Assembly: GCA_013396755.1 (NCBI GenBank)
Contig: VWZF01006901.1
Span: 838,419 to 902,418, forward strand
Source of the DNA: Sclerurus mexicanus
Lineage: Eukaryota; Chordata; Aves; Passeriformes; Furnariidae
Direction of reading: 5' to 3'
Length of the DNA: 64,000 nucleotides
The notes under the pieces were generated by a model. That model was not told the DNA's origin. It saw only the letters and a program-made list of their open reading frames with translations, and did no database searches. Of the stretch, positions 24,700-38,100 are shown one piece after another. The position numbers were made by a program, and so were the translations under genes. Within the stretch, counting starts at the first letter, position 1. Every line of letters starts with the position of its first letter.

Positions 24700-24801
24700 G
24701 ATTGACAGCCGGTTTCACCAATCGGGAGCAGGGGGAGGTGGAGGCGGTGCGATTGACAGCTGTCTCCGCCAATCGAGAGCAGAGAGAGGCGGGGGGGGNC
24801 G
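24700..24801. promoter_or_regulatory. Tandem 51-base duplication carrying two CCAAT boxes
   Basis: Two adjacent units, 24700-24750 and 24751-24801, each begin GATTGACAGC and each contain CCAATC, at 24718-24723 and 24769-24774. Of the first 40 aligned positions 31 agree, with the start and the CCAATCG(G/A)GAGCAG block best conserved. CCAAT is the binding core of NF-Y, which commonly drives CpG-island promoters and can work in either orientation. The units lie about 460-510 bases upstream of the PPP2R5A ATG. Binding is inferred, not shown. Confidence 0.6.
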
Positions 24802-24990
24802 CGGGCAGGCCCATGCTGCGGGCAGCGGCGTTCCCCGGCGTGCCCGCTTCCCGCGGGGAAGAGCCGTGCGTGTGTTCCCTGCCGGCCTCCCCGTGCGCCC
24901 CACTCTTCCTTTTGTCCGCCCTCCCGACGCGTGGCGAACCCTCCGGGAGCGGGGTGTGCGCCGGTTTAAATACACGCGTTTCGGTAGCTG

Positions 24991-27186
24991 TGGCGGGGTG
25001 TAAATACTGCGGGGGAACCATAAGCGCCTGCCAGGTGCCTCCGTGGGCTGGACTTTTATCTTCGTGTTTATAAACCATGTAGCAAAGTGCGGGTTGTAAC
25101 CTGGATGTGGACGTAAAAGGAGACCGAGGCGCTGGAAGCCTGTTCAGTAAAAGCTGTTTTCTCACTTTCCCTTCTGTCATTCTTCCTCCTCTCCTCCCTC
25201 GATACAGTCTCTAACTCCTGCACCTCCTTTTTTGCTTTTGCTGAAATAACCTTCCGTGTTTGGAAGTAGAGATGTGGAGAGTACTCCCAGAGAATCTTTT
25301 TCTGTATACTTTAGACTCAACATATCTAGAAATTACGGGTACCAGAGTAATATGATGTTATCTTTCTTGTAGGTGCGTAACTTTTTTATTTTGTGGGGTT
25401 TTTTAATATATTACAAAACCAATCTTCCAGACAACACGGCAGTCTTCAAGCGCTCCTGCTTTAAAGCGCCAGCTCTTGTATTCATTGCAGTAAAGAACAT
25501 CCTGGCATTCCTTACCTGGCTAATTCCCATTTCTCTTCAAGGCCCCCAGCTCCTGTTGGGAACTCACTGGTGCCCAGCTCCTGTGTCCGTGTGTTCTCCT
25601 GTTCCTGCCTGCCCTCCGACAGCTGTCATTTGCTTCTGCACCCATTTTTAGAAGCTGACACTGCCCGGTGTGTCCTGTATGCTGTTTATTGGCAACTCCA
25701 GCCTTGCTGCCGGTCCCCCGGTGTAAAAGAGTCTACCTGAAAGTTTCATCAATTAAATATTTCAGAGTTTGTTAAGAAAGCCTTACATAACTTTGAAGTA
25801 GCGTCAAAATGTTTTTCTGAGGTTTAAAATATTTTCTTCGAGGTTGCTTAGACGTTGGAATGGCTTTCACGCTGTTTGAAACTGTGCTGTAAAAACCTGT
25901 TGGCAACTGTAATTCATGACCCAAAGACCTCCGTAAATAATACTTGCAATGATCAACTGCACTGGAAGATATTTTCAGACTGTATTGTCATGTATCATTT
26001 GTAAAAAAAAAAAAAATGGTGAAATATGAGTCAGCCAAGCATAAAGAAACTGTTTTATTCTCTCAAATAAATGAAAAGAATTTTTAGCCATTGAGTTTTG
26101 TTTTGTCTTTTTAATATTACTCTTCTGTTTCAGAAAAGAATGGGCAGCATCTCTGGAGACCAGCTACAGTTTCCCAGACGGAAAGGGTAATGTTTGAAAT
26201 AAGGTACACTTGAAGTCAGCTGAATTACATGGATGTCTGAAACCATTGGAACATACTGGCCTGTAGGACTGGGGTATTTGGAGGAAAACAAAATGGAAGT
26301 GAGAGCTCTGACTGGCAATCTGAAATAACTATGTTTGAGAAGGCTGAAGATTTCCCTTCCCCACTTTCTGCACATACTGCTTCCCACACAGCTGTCGGAG
26401 CCACTCTGAGTCAGCTTCTGAACCCCCTGGTTCTCACAGTGTATTTAAAGGCATACAGCAATGATGCCAGGTTATAAGCTGCTGGCTCCAAACCCAATTC
26501 ATAGAAGTCCAAGGTGTCCACAGAGAATGTTGTGAATAGTAATTTTATGCCAAGTTATTCCCACTCCTAAATCAGAGCCCTCCATTTGTACTGAAGCATT
26601 GATTCTATAAAACCTCTCACATATCTCTAACTTGAACTGAAGGAAGGCTCAGTATCATTATTCAAAACAGAGAAACAGCATTCTGGAGCAGATTTATGAA
26701 AAGCCACATTTGCAGTTCTTTTCATTCAATCACGTAGAATTACTTCCTGCACCTTCTTAGCATTCTTTTATCCAGAAGAGAAATCTTTGGAAAGGTGAAC
26801 AAGAATATGACATATTACCTTGCAGAATCCTGACCAACTTGGCTTGCAAATGTGGTGCTTCAGGCACCAGGTTGCTACTTGGTTTTTGCTACAGGGAGTT
26901 GCTTGGCTGCCAGCAGGTGAAAAGTTGGCTATAGCTCTGCTTTCCCATTCTTCCATGCAGATGATAAGAGGCCAGGCTACAATATAGCTCTTCTCAGAGA
27001 CAGTGGCAGGAATATTTTAGTAAAGAGAATGTTCTAAGTGGGTGAACTCTCAGCCAAGATGATTTGTGGAGAAAATTGTTTTTTCTCTCTCAAAGTGAAA
27101 ATTTGCATGGAAAAGCCCCGTTGGCTGCAACCATACTTATATTTACTACCATACCACTGCAGCAGTTTTTCAGGGTATTTCATGGT
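24991..27186. other. Intergenic, right flank of the promoter island
   Basis: GC content falls back to background within a few hundred bases. Contains the A14 tract at 26.0 kb. No exon, repeat family or RNA gene was recognised. If the island fires divergently, a + strand noncoding transcript would begin here. Confidence 0.6.
26003..26016 (+). repeat. A14 homopolymer
   Basis: Fourteen consecutive A's on the + strand, 1.7 kb to the right of the promoter. It could be the tail of a retroposed sequence, but no recognisable body or target-site duplication flanks it. Confidence 0.85.
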
Positions 27187-27592
27187 ATCATAGAATGGTT
27201 TTTGTTGGAAGGGACCTTAAAGAGCACCTCGTTCCAAACCCCCTGCCATGGGTAGGGACACCTTTCACTAGACCAGGTTGTTCAAAGCCCCATCCAACCC
27301 TCTTCCAGGGATGGGGCATCCACAACTTGTCTGGGCAATCTGTTCCAGTGCCTCCCCAGCCTCATAGTAATGAATGTCTTCCTAATATGTGATCTAAATC
27401 CACCTGCTTTCAGTTTAGAGCCACTGCCCCTTGTCCTATCACTACATGCCCTTCCAGTAAGTCCCTCTCCAGCTTTCTTGTAGACCCCCTTTACATACTG
27501 GAAGTGTTTAGCTATAAGGTCTCCCTGGAGCCTTCTCCAGGCTGAACAACCCCAACTCAGCCTGTGTGCAAAGGAGAGGTGCTCTAGTCCGA
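27187..27592 (-). mobile_element. CR1 LINE, 5'-truncated 3' fragment
   Basis: About 400 bases of CR1 (chicken repeat 1) in reverse orientation. Diagnostic phrases on the + strand are ATCATAGAATGG at the left end (the complement of the CR1 3' terminal repeat), GTTGGAAGGGACCTTAAAGA, CCCTGCCATGGG, CCAGGGATGGGGCATCCA, CCTTGTCCTATCACTAC and CAGGCTGAACAACCCCAACT. CR1 elements are non-LTR retrotransposons that characteristically leave 3' fragments of this kind with short terminal repeats instead of poly(A) tails. Only one copy of the terminal repeat unit remains. It keeps no usable coding sequence and is immobile. Its presence is the main evidence for a bird genome. Confidence 0.93.
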
Positions 27593-30500
27593 GCTTAAAA
27601 TACTTTCTGAACTAAGGCTATGTTCTTTCAAGCATGCATGGAATTAAGTTGAAGCACTTGGACTGTCCCAGTAATACCAAGTAAGCTATTCACCTACTTC
27701 AGGTTAAACCATATGTTTACATGTTCTGTGATCTGTGCTGACTAGTCATTATCTAGCATAAGTGTTCCCAAGTCTTCTGCTTGATAAATCCTTAAATAAA
27801 TACAGCATTAGTTATCTTGGGGCCATCTGTCACCTTCCTCCCAGAGCAGAATTTGAAATTCTGGGATTGGAACTCAGAGATTAGTTGGCAAGGCCTTTTT
27901 TGTAAGGGTCCTGAGTTTGATTTCCTTCAGCATACCTATGAATACGTCATTAAAGTATTTCCAGACAAAACTATATGTATAGGTATGTGCGGGCAATTGA
28001 TTGTTAAAACCAGCTCTGATTCATGTTGTCATTCTAAAAACCCTTTATTTGAATCTTCTGTCAGACAATCCAATGTGACTGTATTGCAAATAAAAAAATG
28101 TATTTTACAAATTTTGTGCACCCAGGCACATATACACTGACTATTGCAGCCAATAGTCCAACAAAAATGTATCAAAATTTAAGTCCTTGATTCGGCCTGT
28201 CTTGAACTGTCTTTTTGGGTGGAAACAGTGCTGTCTGAGAACTCAACAGCAGTCTTTCTGACTCAGTAAGATGCAAGCATCCCTTAGGGATACAGGTTTA
28301 CAACTAAGCTTTCAAAGGCAGTTAACATCTTTGCCATAATGACATTTCCTTAGCAAGAATCTACAGAACATGAGCATATGTGTATTTATTAATCTGTTCT
28401 CAGTGCTGAAGATTTGTTTGCATTTTGTATATAAAATGAGGAAAGATCTTCAGCGAGAGGAGTGGATTCATAGTATATTTAAATGTAATAAATGGTACCT
28501 GTATTCACTGAAATACAAAACTACACTGTGAACAACAAAAACACTGTAGCCTTTCCACTTTCTAAATGCTTTTGTCTGTGACAAACCAGACCTTTGTAAA
28601 TGCCAGCCAGCACTGTCTTCAGCTTTGCAGTCTTATGTAAAGATTGTTGAACCCAGCATGTAGAAAATAAAAGGGAACTGCTTCTGTTATGAAATGTTTG
28701 CATGTAAAAGAGAACACCTGGAAGCCTGAGTTCTTTCAGAAATAATTCCTAATGCTCAGTGAAGGGAATTAAACAAACAAACAGCAAGGTTTATTCTGTC
28801 AGCTTCTCAGCAGGATAACAAGAATTACTGCATGCTAAGAGTCAGCTGCTCTTGGAAACTTAATGAATGTAGCAGCCAGAAAAGTACAAAAGTTGGCCAA
28901 TAGATGCAAACCAGATATATAGGCTGAAGTGAAAGAAATGGCAAAATCTATCCCTAAATCCAAAGTGGAAATTCTTCACTGTACCAGGGTTTCCAAGAAC
29001 TTTGATGGTGTAGGACACTTTCTGTAAGGAATTGGGTCTGCATCTAGTGTTGTAATTCTCTTCACTTGTAACTCTATTCTCCTTGGAGAATAACAGCAGA
29101 AAATTATTTTATATTTCCATCTGTCTCTGCTGTGATTTAGCAACTGGAAACAAAGGGCCAAGTCAGCCGAACAGGCAGTTCTCCATGGCCCCCTAGCAAG
29201 TGAGCTGGCACCCGTCACCTGCAAATCTGCCCTCTCCAACCAGGCTCAGTTTCCAGCTACAGATTTGCGGGAGCATTGTTTAACCTTATTTTGCAAAACC
29301 AGAATGAGTGCTACTAGTAAGGAAGAGTCCTAAATATTGATTAGTTATAATCAATCCTTCCACTCCCTGGTTAGTGAATGAAAGGAAGTCACATGCCCTT
29401 GTGGATACTACTAATTTGTTGTATGGATTAGAAAGTTTTGTGTGCAGTTGTTTCAGCTTTTTAACTGCTTTCAAAGCTGCACAAGATACTTTAAAAAGAC
29501 AGCTGTGTTTTTTATATAATAGCATGATTTCCAGAGCTTGATCTTTGGGAAAAAAATTAAAAAGTAAGGCTTGAAATAGAGCCATAAGTGTGGGTAAGCA
29601 CACAGAAGAGATTGATGTGAGCTTTAGAGAAATGTAAACAAGGTTTAGAGCGATTTAATCATTTGTCCTTTTGTTTGTACCGTCCAAAAATATTGATTTT
29701 TGCTAACAGATGCACTAAATGGTCTTACTGGGATTTCAGAAGCATGTGCCTCCATGTTAGAACTTGTCTACCTTGGGGAAATGTGCTGCCCTTCCTACAG
29801 CACCACAGCCACAGTGGTTGAATTAAAGCAGCACAGTAATACCCATGATTTTTCCTCACGCAGATGTGCTCTTAGTCACGACAGTAAAGGCAGTGGAGCT
29901 TGTTTCTGCCCCAGTGAAACGTGACATTACAGCAAAAACCTTCTCTCACAAGTCACAGTCTAGAGCAGGATCCCAGCATTTCCCTGCTTCTGCTGAAGGA
30001 TGGAGCACCTTTTGTGACCTGACTTGCTCTCCTTCCAGCGGATCTGACACCGCAATCACTAAGCACAGACCGTGCAGCAAGCTCACTTAATCCTACCCAG
30101 CGAACACATGAGCCACAGTTTGCGTTTCAGTCTGTAAATTGTTCTTTTGTTTTGCAGGCTTTACTGAACACAGTTTTATTTCATGTGACTGTGCTATTTA
30201 TGGAGGAGTAAATATTGCCGGGGGTCTATTTAAAAAGGCCAATGACCTGGATTTTTTTCCATTTGAATTATCTCCAAGAGTCAGACATGTTTAACAACTG
30301 ATTTTTTTTTCCCCGTGTTGCTGTAGACTGCGATCATTTCTAGCGTCTTAGATCAACAGCAACTAAAAAGACAAAGATTTTGAGTGAAATGAAACTTCAT
30401 GTAGTATGAATGTGATCGGACAGTACGCGACCTTGCTGTTCTTGGAAGAGATGAATTCCGTCCTGATTTACCAGTTAAGAACACAGCATGTTTTTAACCT

Positions 30501-31345
30501 CTGAATGTTAGCCTTTTCTTACTGCTGTGGCAATTTCAGTTCATAACTCTGGTTTGTTCTTTTTATTATTATTTTTACAAAATCAATTATCAAATGTGCT
30601 TTCACAAATCTTAAATAAATAAATAAGCCATGTTTTCAGGAAGATTTAAACAGGCAAATGTTCTTGTTGCTGTTCCTACAATCTAAATAGCAGTATTCCT
30701 TTGCTATTTAAGAAAGTTCAACATGGCCAGGAAAGTAGTGCTATATTTTCACTTTCAAGAAACGGCTTTGTGAATGCAAACAGGTAGCCAAATGTCAGGA
30801 ATATTAAATAGGTTTGGGTATTCTTAGAAGATGAGCCAACCATATTTATTTTTTTTTAATATATAAAAAGTTTTAACTGTATACAATGAACAGATCACAG
30901 TAAGTATAATGGGCATCAGTCAACCTGGAATTTTGCTGTATACATATTTTTTTTTAATTCAGTCCTGTAAAAGCATGGGAAGGTACAATATTTTAATGAA
31001 AGCCATTCAATGTGTGTTCTAAAGTTTGTGGTGTTTACTATGCCATTAAAAGGTACCCTGGCTTCAGTGGAAAGCTAGCTTAGGAGTCACAACCCACTTC
31101 TCCCCTGGAGAGGTGCAGCAGGTGGATAGGGGTGGGATTCTCTCAGGCTGGTCTTGCTGTCAAAGCTGTCATTACACCTGATGGCATTGATTCAAAATTT
31201 TACCTTTACTGGGGAAGGAGCATTCAGGATGACACTTGGATAATTCCGTGCTCTGACAATGTAGATGATGAGCACTTCTTTAGTATTATTCTGGCTTGAA
31301 CCACACTACTCCAGGGAGTAGCCATGCTACTATATATATATATAC

Positions 31346-31388
<43 letters not shown>

Positions 31389-32104
31389 GTCCTACCAGTC
31401 CTGCTTAACCCTTTGGGAAAATGTCAAGAAACAATGGCAAATCTTCTTGTCCTGTTGATGTCTTAGGAGAGACAGTTTGTTCAACATGTTGGGAAAAATA
31501 TTGCATGTGGCTAGTCAAACTAACAGAAATTTGCATTGATGTTTCTTCAAATGAAACAAAACTGCTTCCTTGGAAAATATGTTTTACAGAGAATAAAGCC
31601 TTTTTTGAAGGTTTTCCACTCAAGCACCCCCCTTATTACTTCAACCTTCTAATTTTTTGTTCCCTGTTCAAATATGGGAGTTTGCCAGTAGGCTATTTCG
31701 CACTTTAAAAAGATCTTGTCTTCCTGGAGTCAAAATTGTTACTGTGAAATGAACTTCTGTCAGTGACACCTACAGCCTCCTTTAAGATGAGGCATGCGAG
31801 TGCTGTTTCATTCTCAGTTGTAACATGTTTTCAGTTCTTGCTTGTATTACTAAACAAGAGTTTTCAGATTCTAGCTCAAACCATCTTTCAAAATTAAATT
31901 AGCTAAAGCCTTAATTAGCCAGCACTGATCAGAACAGATTGTGGTGACTACATATCCTACTCCGGTCTATCTCTTTTTTAAAAAGTTGAAAACTCACAGG
32001 AAAAGAAAAAAAATCAGACTGTTTTCTGTCTTAATAGAGCTCAGAACTCTCTGAGGTGAAGCAGGATAGTTATAGTATAAAATAACAAAGCACCTGCTGT
32101 AATT
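27593..32104. other. Intergenic, no gene recognised
   Basis: Ordinary AT-rich sequence between the two CR1 fragments, with the TA/CA microsatellite near the right end. At 30190-30260 the motifs CTATTTATGG and CTATTTAAAA (MEF2-like) occur close together near a TGACCT nuclear-receptor half-site, which is suggestive of, but far from proof for, a regulatory element. Confidence 0.6.
31331..31388. repeat. Compound (TA)n(CA)n microsatellite
   Basis: About 40 bases of alternating TA, interrupted by a single C early on, run directly into about eight CA units. Such tracts are length-polymorphic, slip during replication, and can adopt cruciform or Z-DNA forms. No gene is nearby. Confidence 0.97.
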
Positions 32105-32165
32105 CCTGTTCCAGTACCTCCTCACCCTCACAGTAAAGAAGTTCCCCCTTGTGCTATCATTATCT
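32105..32165 (-). mobile_element. Decayed CR1 fragment with internal deletion
   Basis: The + strand reads CCTGTTCCAGTACCTCCTCA, then CCCTCACAGTAAAGAA, then CCCTTGTGCTATCATT, matching the CR1 segment in the copy at 27.2 kb in the same order. Compared with that copy about 50 bases between the second and third blocks are missing. The flanks are too diverged to extend the match. Same orientation as the larger CR1 copy. Confidence 0.6.
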
Positions 32166-35100
32166 GCTTCTGTAAAAAGAAAGAAAAAGAAACAAAACCA
32201 AACAAAACTTCTCTTAACAAACAAAGAAGTAAACAAACAAAAATGCTTAGAAACATATGAAATAGAAGAGCATTTCATGGCTGATAAATTAGTGCAAGAT
32301 CAAAGAAAGCCATTATTTGGTTTGTACCTGGGTTACTTTGTAGGCTAAAGACATTTCCCATGTGTTTCTCACAAATAGTATCCACACACCTGACCTGACC
32401 TGGTAAACTGTGTAAAAATAAAGGCAGAAAAGTATGAGGCATTCTTTCAACATAAGGCTTGGTAAAACAGAATCTTCACTGATGCCAAAGTACTCTGTCC
32501 TGTGACAGTTGGAGTAGTGTGTCTGAAAAAAACAGATGTTGCACAGACAACCTTGTTGCTCATCTTTAGCCTAAGATTTTTTACATTTTTATGGCTGCTG
32601 AGAAGCATATCCTAATTTGAAGATTGCAGAGAAGTTTACCGAGAGGAGCACTTTTGTAAGAACTGTTGTTGTGCCCTGAATTTCTTGTGTATTATGTTTT
32701 TGTTCTGTCCATTTCCATAGCTGTACTGGGCCCTGTGTCAGGCATTGCCCTGTGAAACTGGTGTCTGCTTTTCCACTGTGCAAATTAAAGTGTTCAGGAA
32801 AAGAGGGAGGTATGGTTAAAAGATATTTTCCAGTTTCATTCAGTATGAGCATAGTCAACTGTCTTTTTCTAATGGATAGAAGAAGGGATCTCTTCTTGCA
32901 ATATCTTTTATTAACATTCACCACATTTCCAAAACAATGTGGACAAATTTGTATACTAACCATATATATTTGATTTCTGTGGTTGGAAATGATCCATTTG
33001 CCCCTCTGAATATATGTCCTAGATCAAAAAATGTTTTGTGTCTTCCACGATTTTTACCACAGAGGTTTCTTTGCTTTTTAAGACAGAAGCATCTTTACTG
33101 TAGTCCACTGTTGAATGCACTGCTGTCTACACATATCATTACTAAACACTACAAAACTATTGTGATTTAAATGCCTTTAGTCTTTGTTTTTTCTGTCCAA
33201 CAGGGCGGTGGGGATTTCAAAGACTTTTGTTTCTGCAGCTTTATTTTGTGTAGGGGAAAAAAAGAGTGAAATTTCAAAGTCGTTACCAAAGTCTTACTTA
33301 AATGTCCATATTAATTGACTTGTCTGGTCAGATGCTGCTTATGAGGTTAAAGTAGGCTTAGTCCTGCACTCTCTCTTAGAAAAAACCCTAAAACATCTCT
33401 TTTAAACAGCACTTAAACTCTATTTGATCCCAGACGTATGGGGGGGCCTGCATGTTCTGCCCATCTGATGAATTTTGGACAAATGTTGTATTTTTAATGT
33501 GGAAGAGGCTGCTTGCTGACTGGGTCTATACCACATACTTGTCAGAGTGATGAAGAGCCATTAACTATAATGGCTGTGTCAGATAAAGTGGGAAGTCTTC
33601 AAACAGGAAGAAGGAACAGAAATTAAAAGAACGGCAGCTCCAGAGGGTCTCACAGAGGGAACAAAGGGGAAGGTTTATGAGTCCTTCAAAGGTTTTGAAT
33701 TGGAAAGAAAGAAATTTTTGTAGCAGGAGAAAAGAGGATTTAACTATGAGACACTATGATGACAAAGAAAATCACTCTGATTTTGAGGGACGAGGTGAGA
33801 TGCAAGCAGCTTTTAGATACTCTACAGATGTCTGACCTATTGCCAAAAAATACCATGAAAATGGAGGCTGGGAAAATATGGCTGGAGTTTATTATTTAGT
33901 ACGTGATTGTATATTTCTTTTACGAGCTGTGTGCGGAGTCACTTGATTTAGAGTTGGGTATGAAGCCAACTATGAACCCTGCTCTGCACAGACACCCAGA
34001 GACTTACACACAGCCTGATCCTACCCAGGCACCTGCGTGAAGCACATAAATGTTAAGGCTCTCTCTCTTCAGTGGAGTGAGATAGGCACCCTGTAGTGGA
34101 AAGTCACATCTCAGGTGGGCTGAATTGCTCTCTGGAGGCGCCTGTGTCTCTACACTGCCAGAGAAGCAGCTTACCATGACCATCATCATAGGTGCTTAGG
34201 TCACACTGAAGTGTGACTTGCTGAGAGGCCTTTGGCTTCTGATGGCCAAAGCACCTACAAAGCTGGAGCTATACCAGAGGATTAATGAATAATCCTTCTC
34301 CTGAACTTTAAAACCTGTATATGCTTTGCTTCCCTTTGTCTGACTGCTCTCCCCTTAGGAAGGGATGCTTTCCAAACACTGGCTCTTTGTTTCTCACACT
34401 TTAGAAAGTGGTTGCCACAGCCCAGCAACCTTAGGATTTTCGGGAGTAGTGTTATGGGTCTGAAGATGTGCAGATGATGAGAAGAGACTGTCAGCAGTGT
34501 GTGGAGGAGTGGGGTTATTTGGTTTATAAGTAGAATATTATAATGTTCTGTTTATCGATTAATAATAAGCACATTATTCGAAGTATGGTTGTTTTGCTTG
34601 ATAATGCAATGTGTTTCATTAATTTATATATTTCACACATACACACCCTTTTGTGACCATCCTAATTTCTAGTAATTGCTTTGGACCACTTTTTTTTAGC
34701 TCTGCTTACATTAAAGAAGTTCATTACCTTCACCGAAAATATACTGATTGACATTAATTGAAGATCTGACAATTTCTTCAGTCTTTTCTGCCCTCCAGCC
34801 TATATTTAGTGGTTTACATTTGCTGTTTTCACTGATCAGTGAATTCTTTTAACTGTAAACACACTGTCATTGTAGGAACCATAGCACTATGTGATTTAGT
34901 GTTGCTTTTAAGTCTGCAGAGCAGGGTTGAAATTCTTTGTAATACTTTCATAGTCTGGGTGTCTTTAATCAGATTGCATGTGGCTATTATTTTGCTGTGT
35001 CTGAATTAGGCATTTTGAAGAGTAAAGTGTTTTAATAAGTTTAGGCAAATTTTCATAATATAGTAAGAAAAGGGATCTTCTACAGACCAGGTAAGTGAAA

Positions 35101-38100
35101 CAATAGGTGTTTCTTTCCAGTACACAAGCATGTACAGGTAAAGAGAGTTCACTGAGTGCAGTTTGGTAAAGGTTTGTGGTTATTTGAGGAGGGACAGAAA
35201 AAAACAGAAACTGAGACAGGACAGTAAGAAAGAGAACACTGCAGAAGCACCAGAAGCACCACAGAAACACCAGTAGTCTGGCTGTGTTAGAAATAGTTTA
35301 AAAAGAGGGCATTTGGCCAGATCGCTAGCTATAAAGGGGACTAGATTTGAGAGCAGAGCCTGTCTCTTCTGCTGCTTGATTCCTTTTGCCTTCAAGGTCA
35401 CAAGATGTTTTTCCTTCTTTATAAATAAACAGGACTGAACAAAGTAATATTGGTTCCAATTTCTTTTTCTACATAAAGTAAATTGTATGTTACCAATTCT
35501 AGATAGGAAATTATTAAAAGAAGCAGCACACTATTCTCATGGTTGCTGTCCAAAATCAGAATCTTTCCACTGCCCTTCCTCCTCTACCAGCCTGACAGGA
35601 ATTGGTGATTCTGGGCTTTCCCAGGGACACAGACCACATATTCTTGCAGTTGGCACCATAAGGTATGATGCTTTCCTGGTGATTAGCTCTCTGCAGAAAA
35701 TGCTGGTGGGTAGAAGGAAAGTAAGGAAATACACATTTTTATGATGCTTTCAAAGTTAGAAAATGTTATTGTCAACTGACAGCAAACTGGTGTTGGTATG
35801 CTCATCAGATTTCTCTTGCTGCTCCCTTCAGTGCTAAGGATTAGTGGCTTCCTAAGATGCATGTTCTTCTCCACAAGAGAAAACACTGGAAAACTGCTTG
35901 TGCTCTTCAGTTTTCATTCATTGCTGCGTGTGAGTTAGAGGCCTGGAAAGGTCTAGTTCAACATAAAATTCCAAATAATGATAAGGCGGTAGGATTCTTT
36001 TTTTAAAATGTGTTTCAGAATGATAATCTCCACATTATATGAGCATCAGAAATTATATGAGTAGTATAATCTTTCCATGCTATAATGTCAGTGTGATGCA
36101 CTTGAAACTATCAGACATTAAAATATTGGCTTCTTGACAACATTTTCTTGCAGACTTATCTCTGTTGCTGTGACATTTAGCAGGGACGTTTCTTCTGTTC
36201 ATTAATTTAAAGTGGGGAACAACAAACTGCCCAGTAGAACTAATGGGGCCTGATTTCCTATGGTAGGTGCCCGATGTCCTGCAGTACCTCACTAACCACA
36301 CATGTGCCCTGTGAGTCCTTTTGACCTCCCCGGTGCCCTAGTGCTCCTGTGGGTAGGACGCAGAGGTGCCACTCTGAGGACTGCTGCATGCTGACCAGCC
36401 AAAAACCCCAAGGCTGTTGCGCTTTCCTCGCAATTTCTTCTCATGCTGTGGCATTCCCACAGCAACCCACGTGCAGATTTGCATGACATTAAGAGGAGTT
36501 TTTGTCTTTAGGATCCCTGCCCTTCTGTGGTTAACAATGGCCAGCAGGTTCAGGATTTGTTGTAGGGGTGCATGTAACAGACAGGACAACAAACGGCGTG
36601 ATTGCATAAGTCCCACTTCCTCGAGAAAGCAGGAAAAGATTAGCTGCCACATCAGGTTTTGGTGTGAGTAATAATATGACCTGCACTTCACATACTAACA
36701 CCTCTGTCCTTGTGGGACTGGGGGTGGCAACCAGGGAGACCTTGAGAAATGCCATGCTGGGGCATAGCTGGACATCACTGCCCCCTTCAGCTCCACACAG
36801 CCCTGGGCCTCCAGCCTCACCCCCTGTACACTCAGCCCTGGCATGAGCTATACCCCACCTTTGCCCACCCCTGGAGCCAAGGAACACTGTGGGGCTGTCC
36901 CTCAGCTTGCACAGTGTCTGTGCCAAGGGTTCCCTTGCAATTCCCGAGTCACATATGAGGCAGATCCCAGAACTGCTGGTTTCTGTAACCCTCCTTTGTC
37001 TACCCCCCAAACTCCTCTGTGGGGACCAGGGAAGGTCATTAGTCTGTGGCTAATTCTTGCTATGTACCCAAGAGATACTGACTTTTCAGCACTAACAACA
37101 TCCTGACTCTCAGATTTGCTCCGGATTGGAGCACAATCACCCTCTACTCCAAGACAGGATAGAGGCATGGTTTTCAAAATGAAAAGGCATAATCAGTGGT
37201 CACAATTTGTCTGCTTTGCTCCAGTGCTGCTTCTGGTCTGAGAACAGAAGAAAATGAGCATGAGGTACAAACAATAAATGATGTATGTAGTAAAAATGTA
37301 GTATTGTTTGGAAAATAAGCTTACAAAACTTGCTGCTCTATTTACGTAGTTAATTTTGTCTATCAGTTAATGAATAGATTTTTCAAATTTGCCACTACCA
37401 CCCTTTTGCTTGTTAAAAATTCCAATGACTCTTTATCGTGTGAAATGTTCACTTCATAATGAACATAATTTTATTACCACCATGAGTTTTGCAAAAGTCT
37501 TCTCTAGCATGATATATTTTTAATGAGCTAGTAGGGATTTTTTGTTCTCATGAACAAAGAATTTTAAAAATATAATCATACATGTTTTTTGTCAAGACGA
37601 ACTTGCCAGCTAAATGGAATTGTATCTTTCACACAAGTTAAGAGACACCACTCCTCTGAAAAGACTTGTTTCACTTTCAAGGAATGTGTGCTCTTACGTC
37701 AGACCTGCTAGTTATTTTATACAAATGCAGCTCTTTTTGGAAGATACATATGCTGGATACTGGCCATATCCCTAGTTTTGGAGTAGCTTTATTTCCACTA
37801 TATGCATTGCCAAATGTGTTGTAAGATTAGCAGTATTTGGTGAAGTTTCTAAATAACACAGCTCCAATGACTAGGTAAGAATCATTGTAAATTTCTGTGC
37901 TCAACTTATTGAATGTGGGTGCTTGAATTTGTCTTTATGCATGACAGAAACCCTCCATTCCATAGTGTAAGGGGTTGGTCTACATGTCTCATAGCAAATT
38001 CTTCAATCTAAACAGACTCATCTGCATAGTATTATACAGCTGCCTATGCAAAACTAGATGCAGTCACATATTCCTAATTATCAGTTTATGTTTGAATGAT

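Larger units (their letters stand above)
23640..24990. promoter_or_regulatory. PPP2R5A: CpG island promoter of PPP2R5A
   Basis: GC content and CpG frequency jump here relative to the AT-rich flanks, and the island spans exon 1, the start of intron 1 and the 5' flank. This is typical of a broadly expressed (housekeeping-type) promoter without a TATA box. The transcription start should lie between the ATG at 24257 and roughly 24.7 kb, a zone that includes the assembly gap. CpG islands often fire in both directions, so a divergent + strand noncoding transcript is possible, but I see no defined exon for one. Island borders are judged by eye. Confidence 0.85.

Noticed and set aside
23737..24705. 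Long open frames on both strands through the CpG island (up to 286 codons)
   Set aside because: They run through the 117-N gap, and GC-rich DNA has few stops. Only the frame containing MSAAISAAEKVDGF is a real exon; the others are shadows or unresolved.
27064..27392. Small + strand open frames at the CR1 copy
   Set aside because: They read wholly or partly through the antisense strand of the retrotransposon and do not encode a host protein.
36531..37010. 159-codon minus-strand open frame and overlapping + strand frames
   Set aside because: No family resemblance, and frames overlap on both strands as expected by chance in a GC-richer patch.
37541..37558. TTTGTTC/GAACAAA dyad resembling a hormone response element
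   Set aside because: The spacing is four rather than three bases, and single dyads of this size occur by chance.
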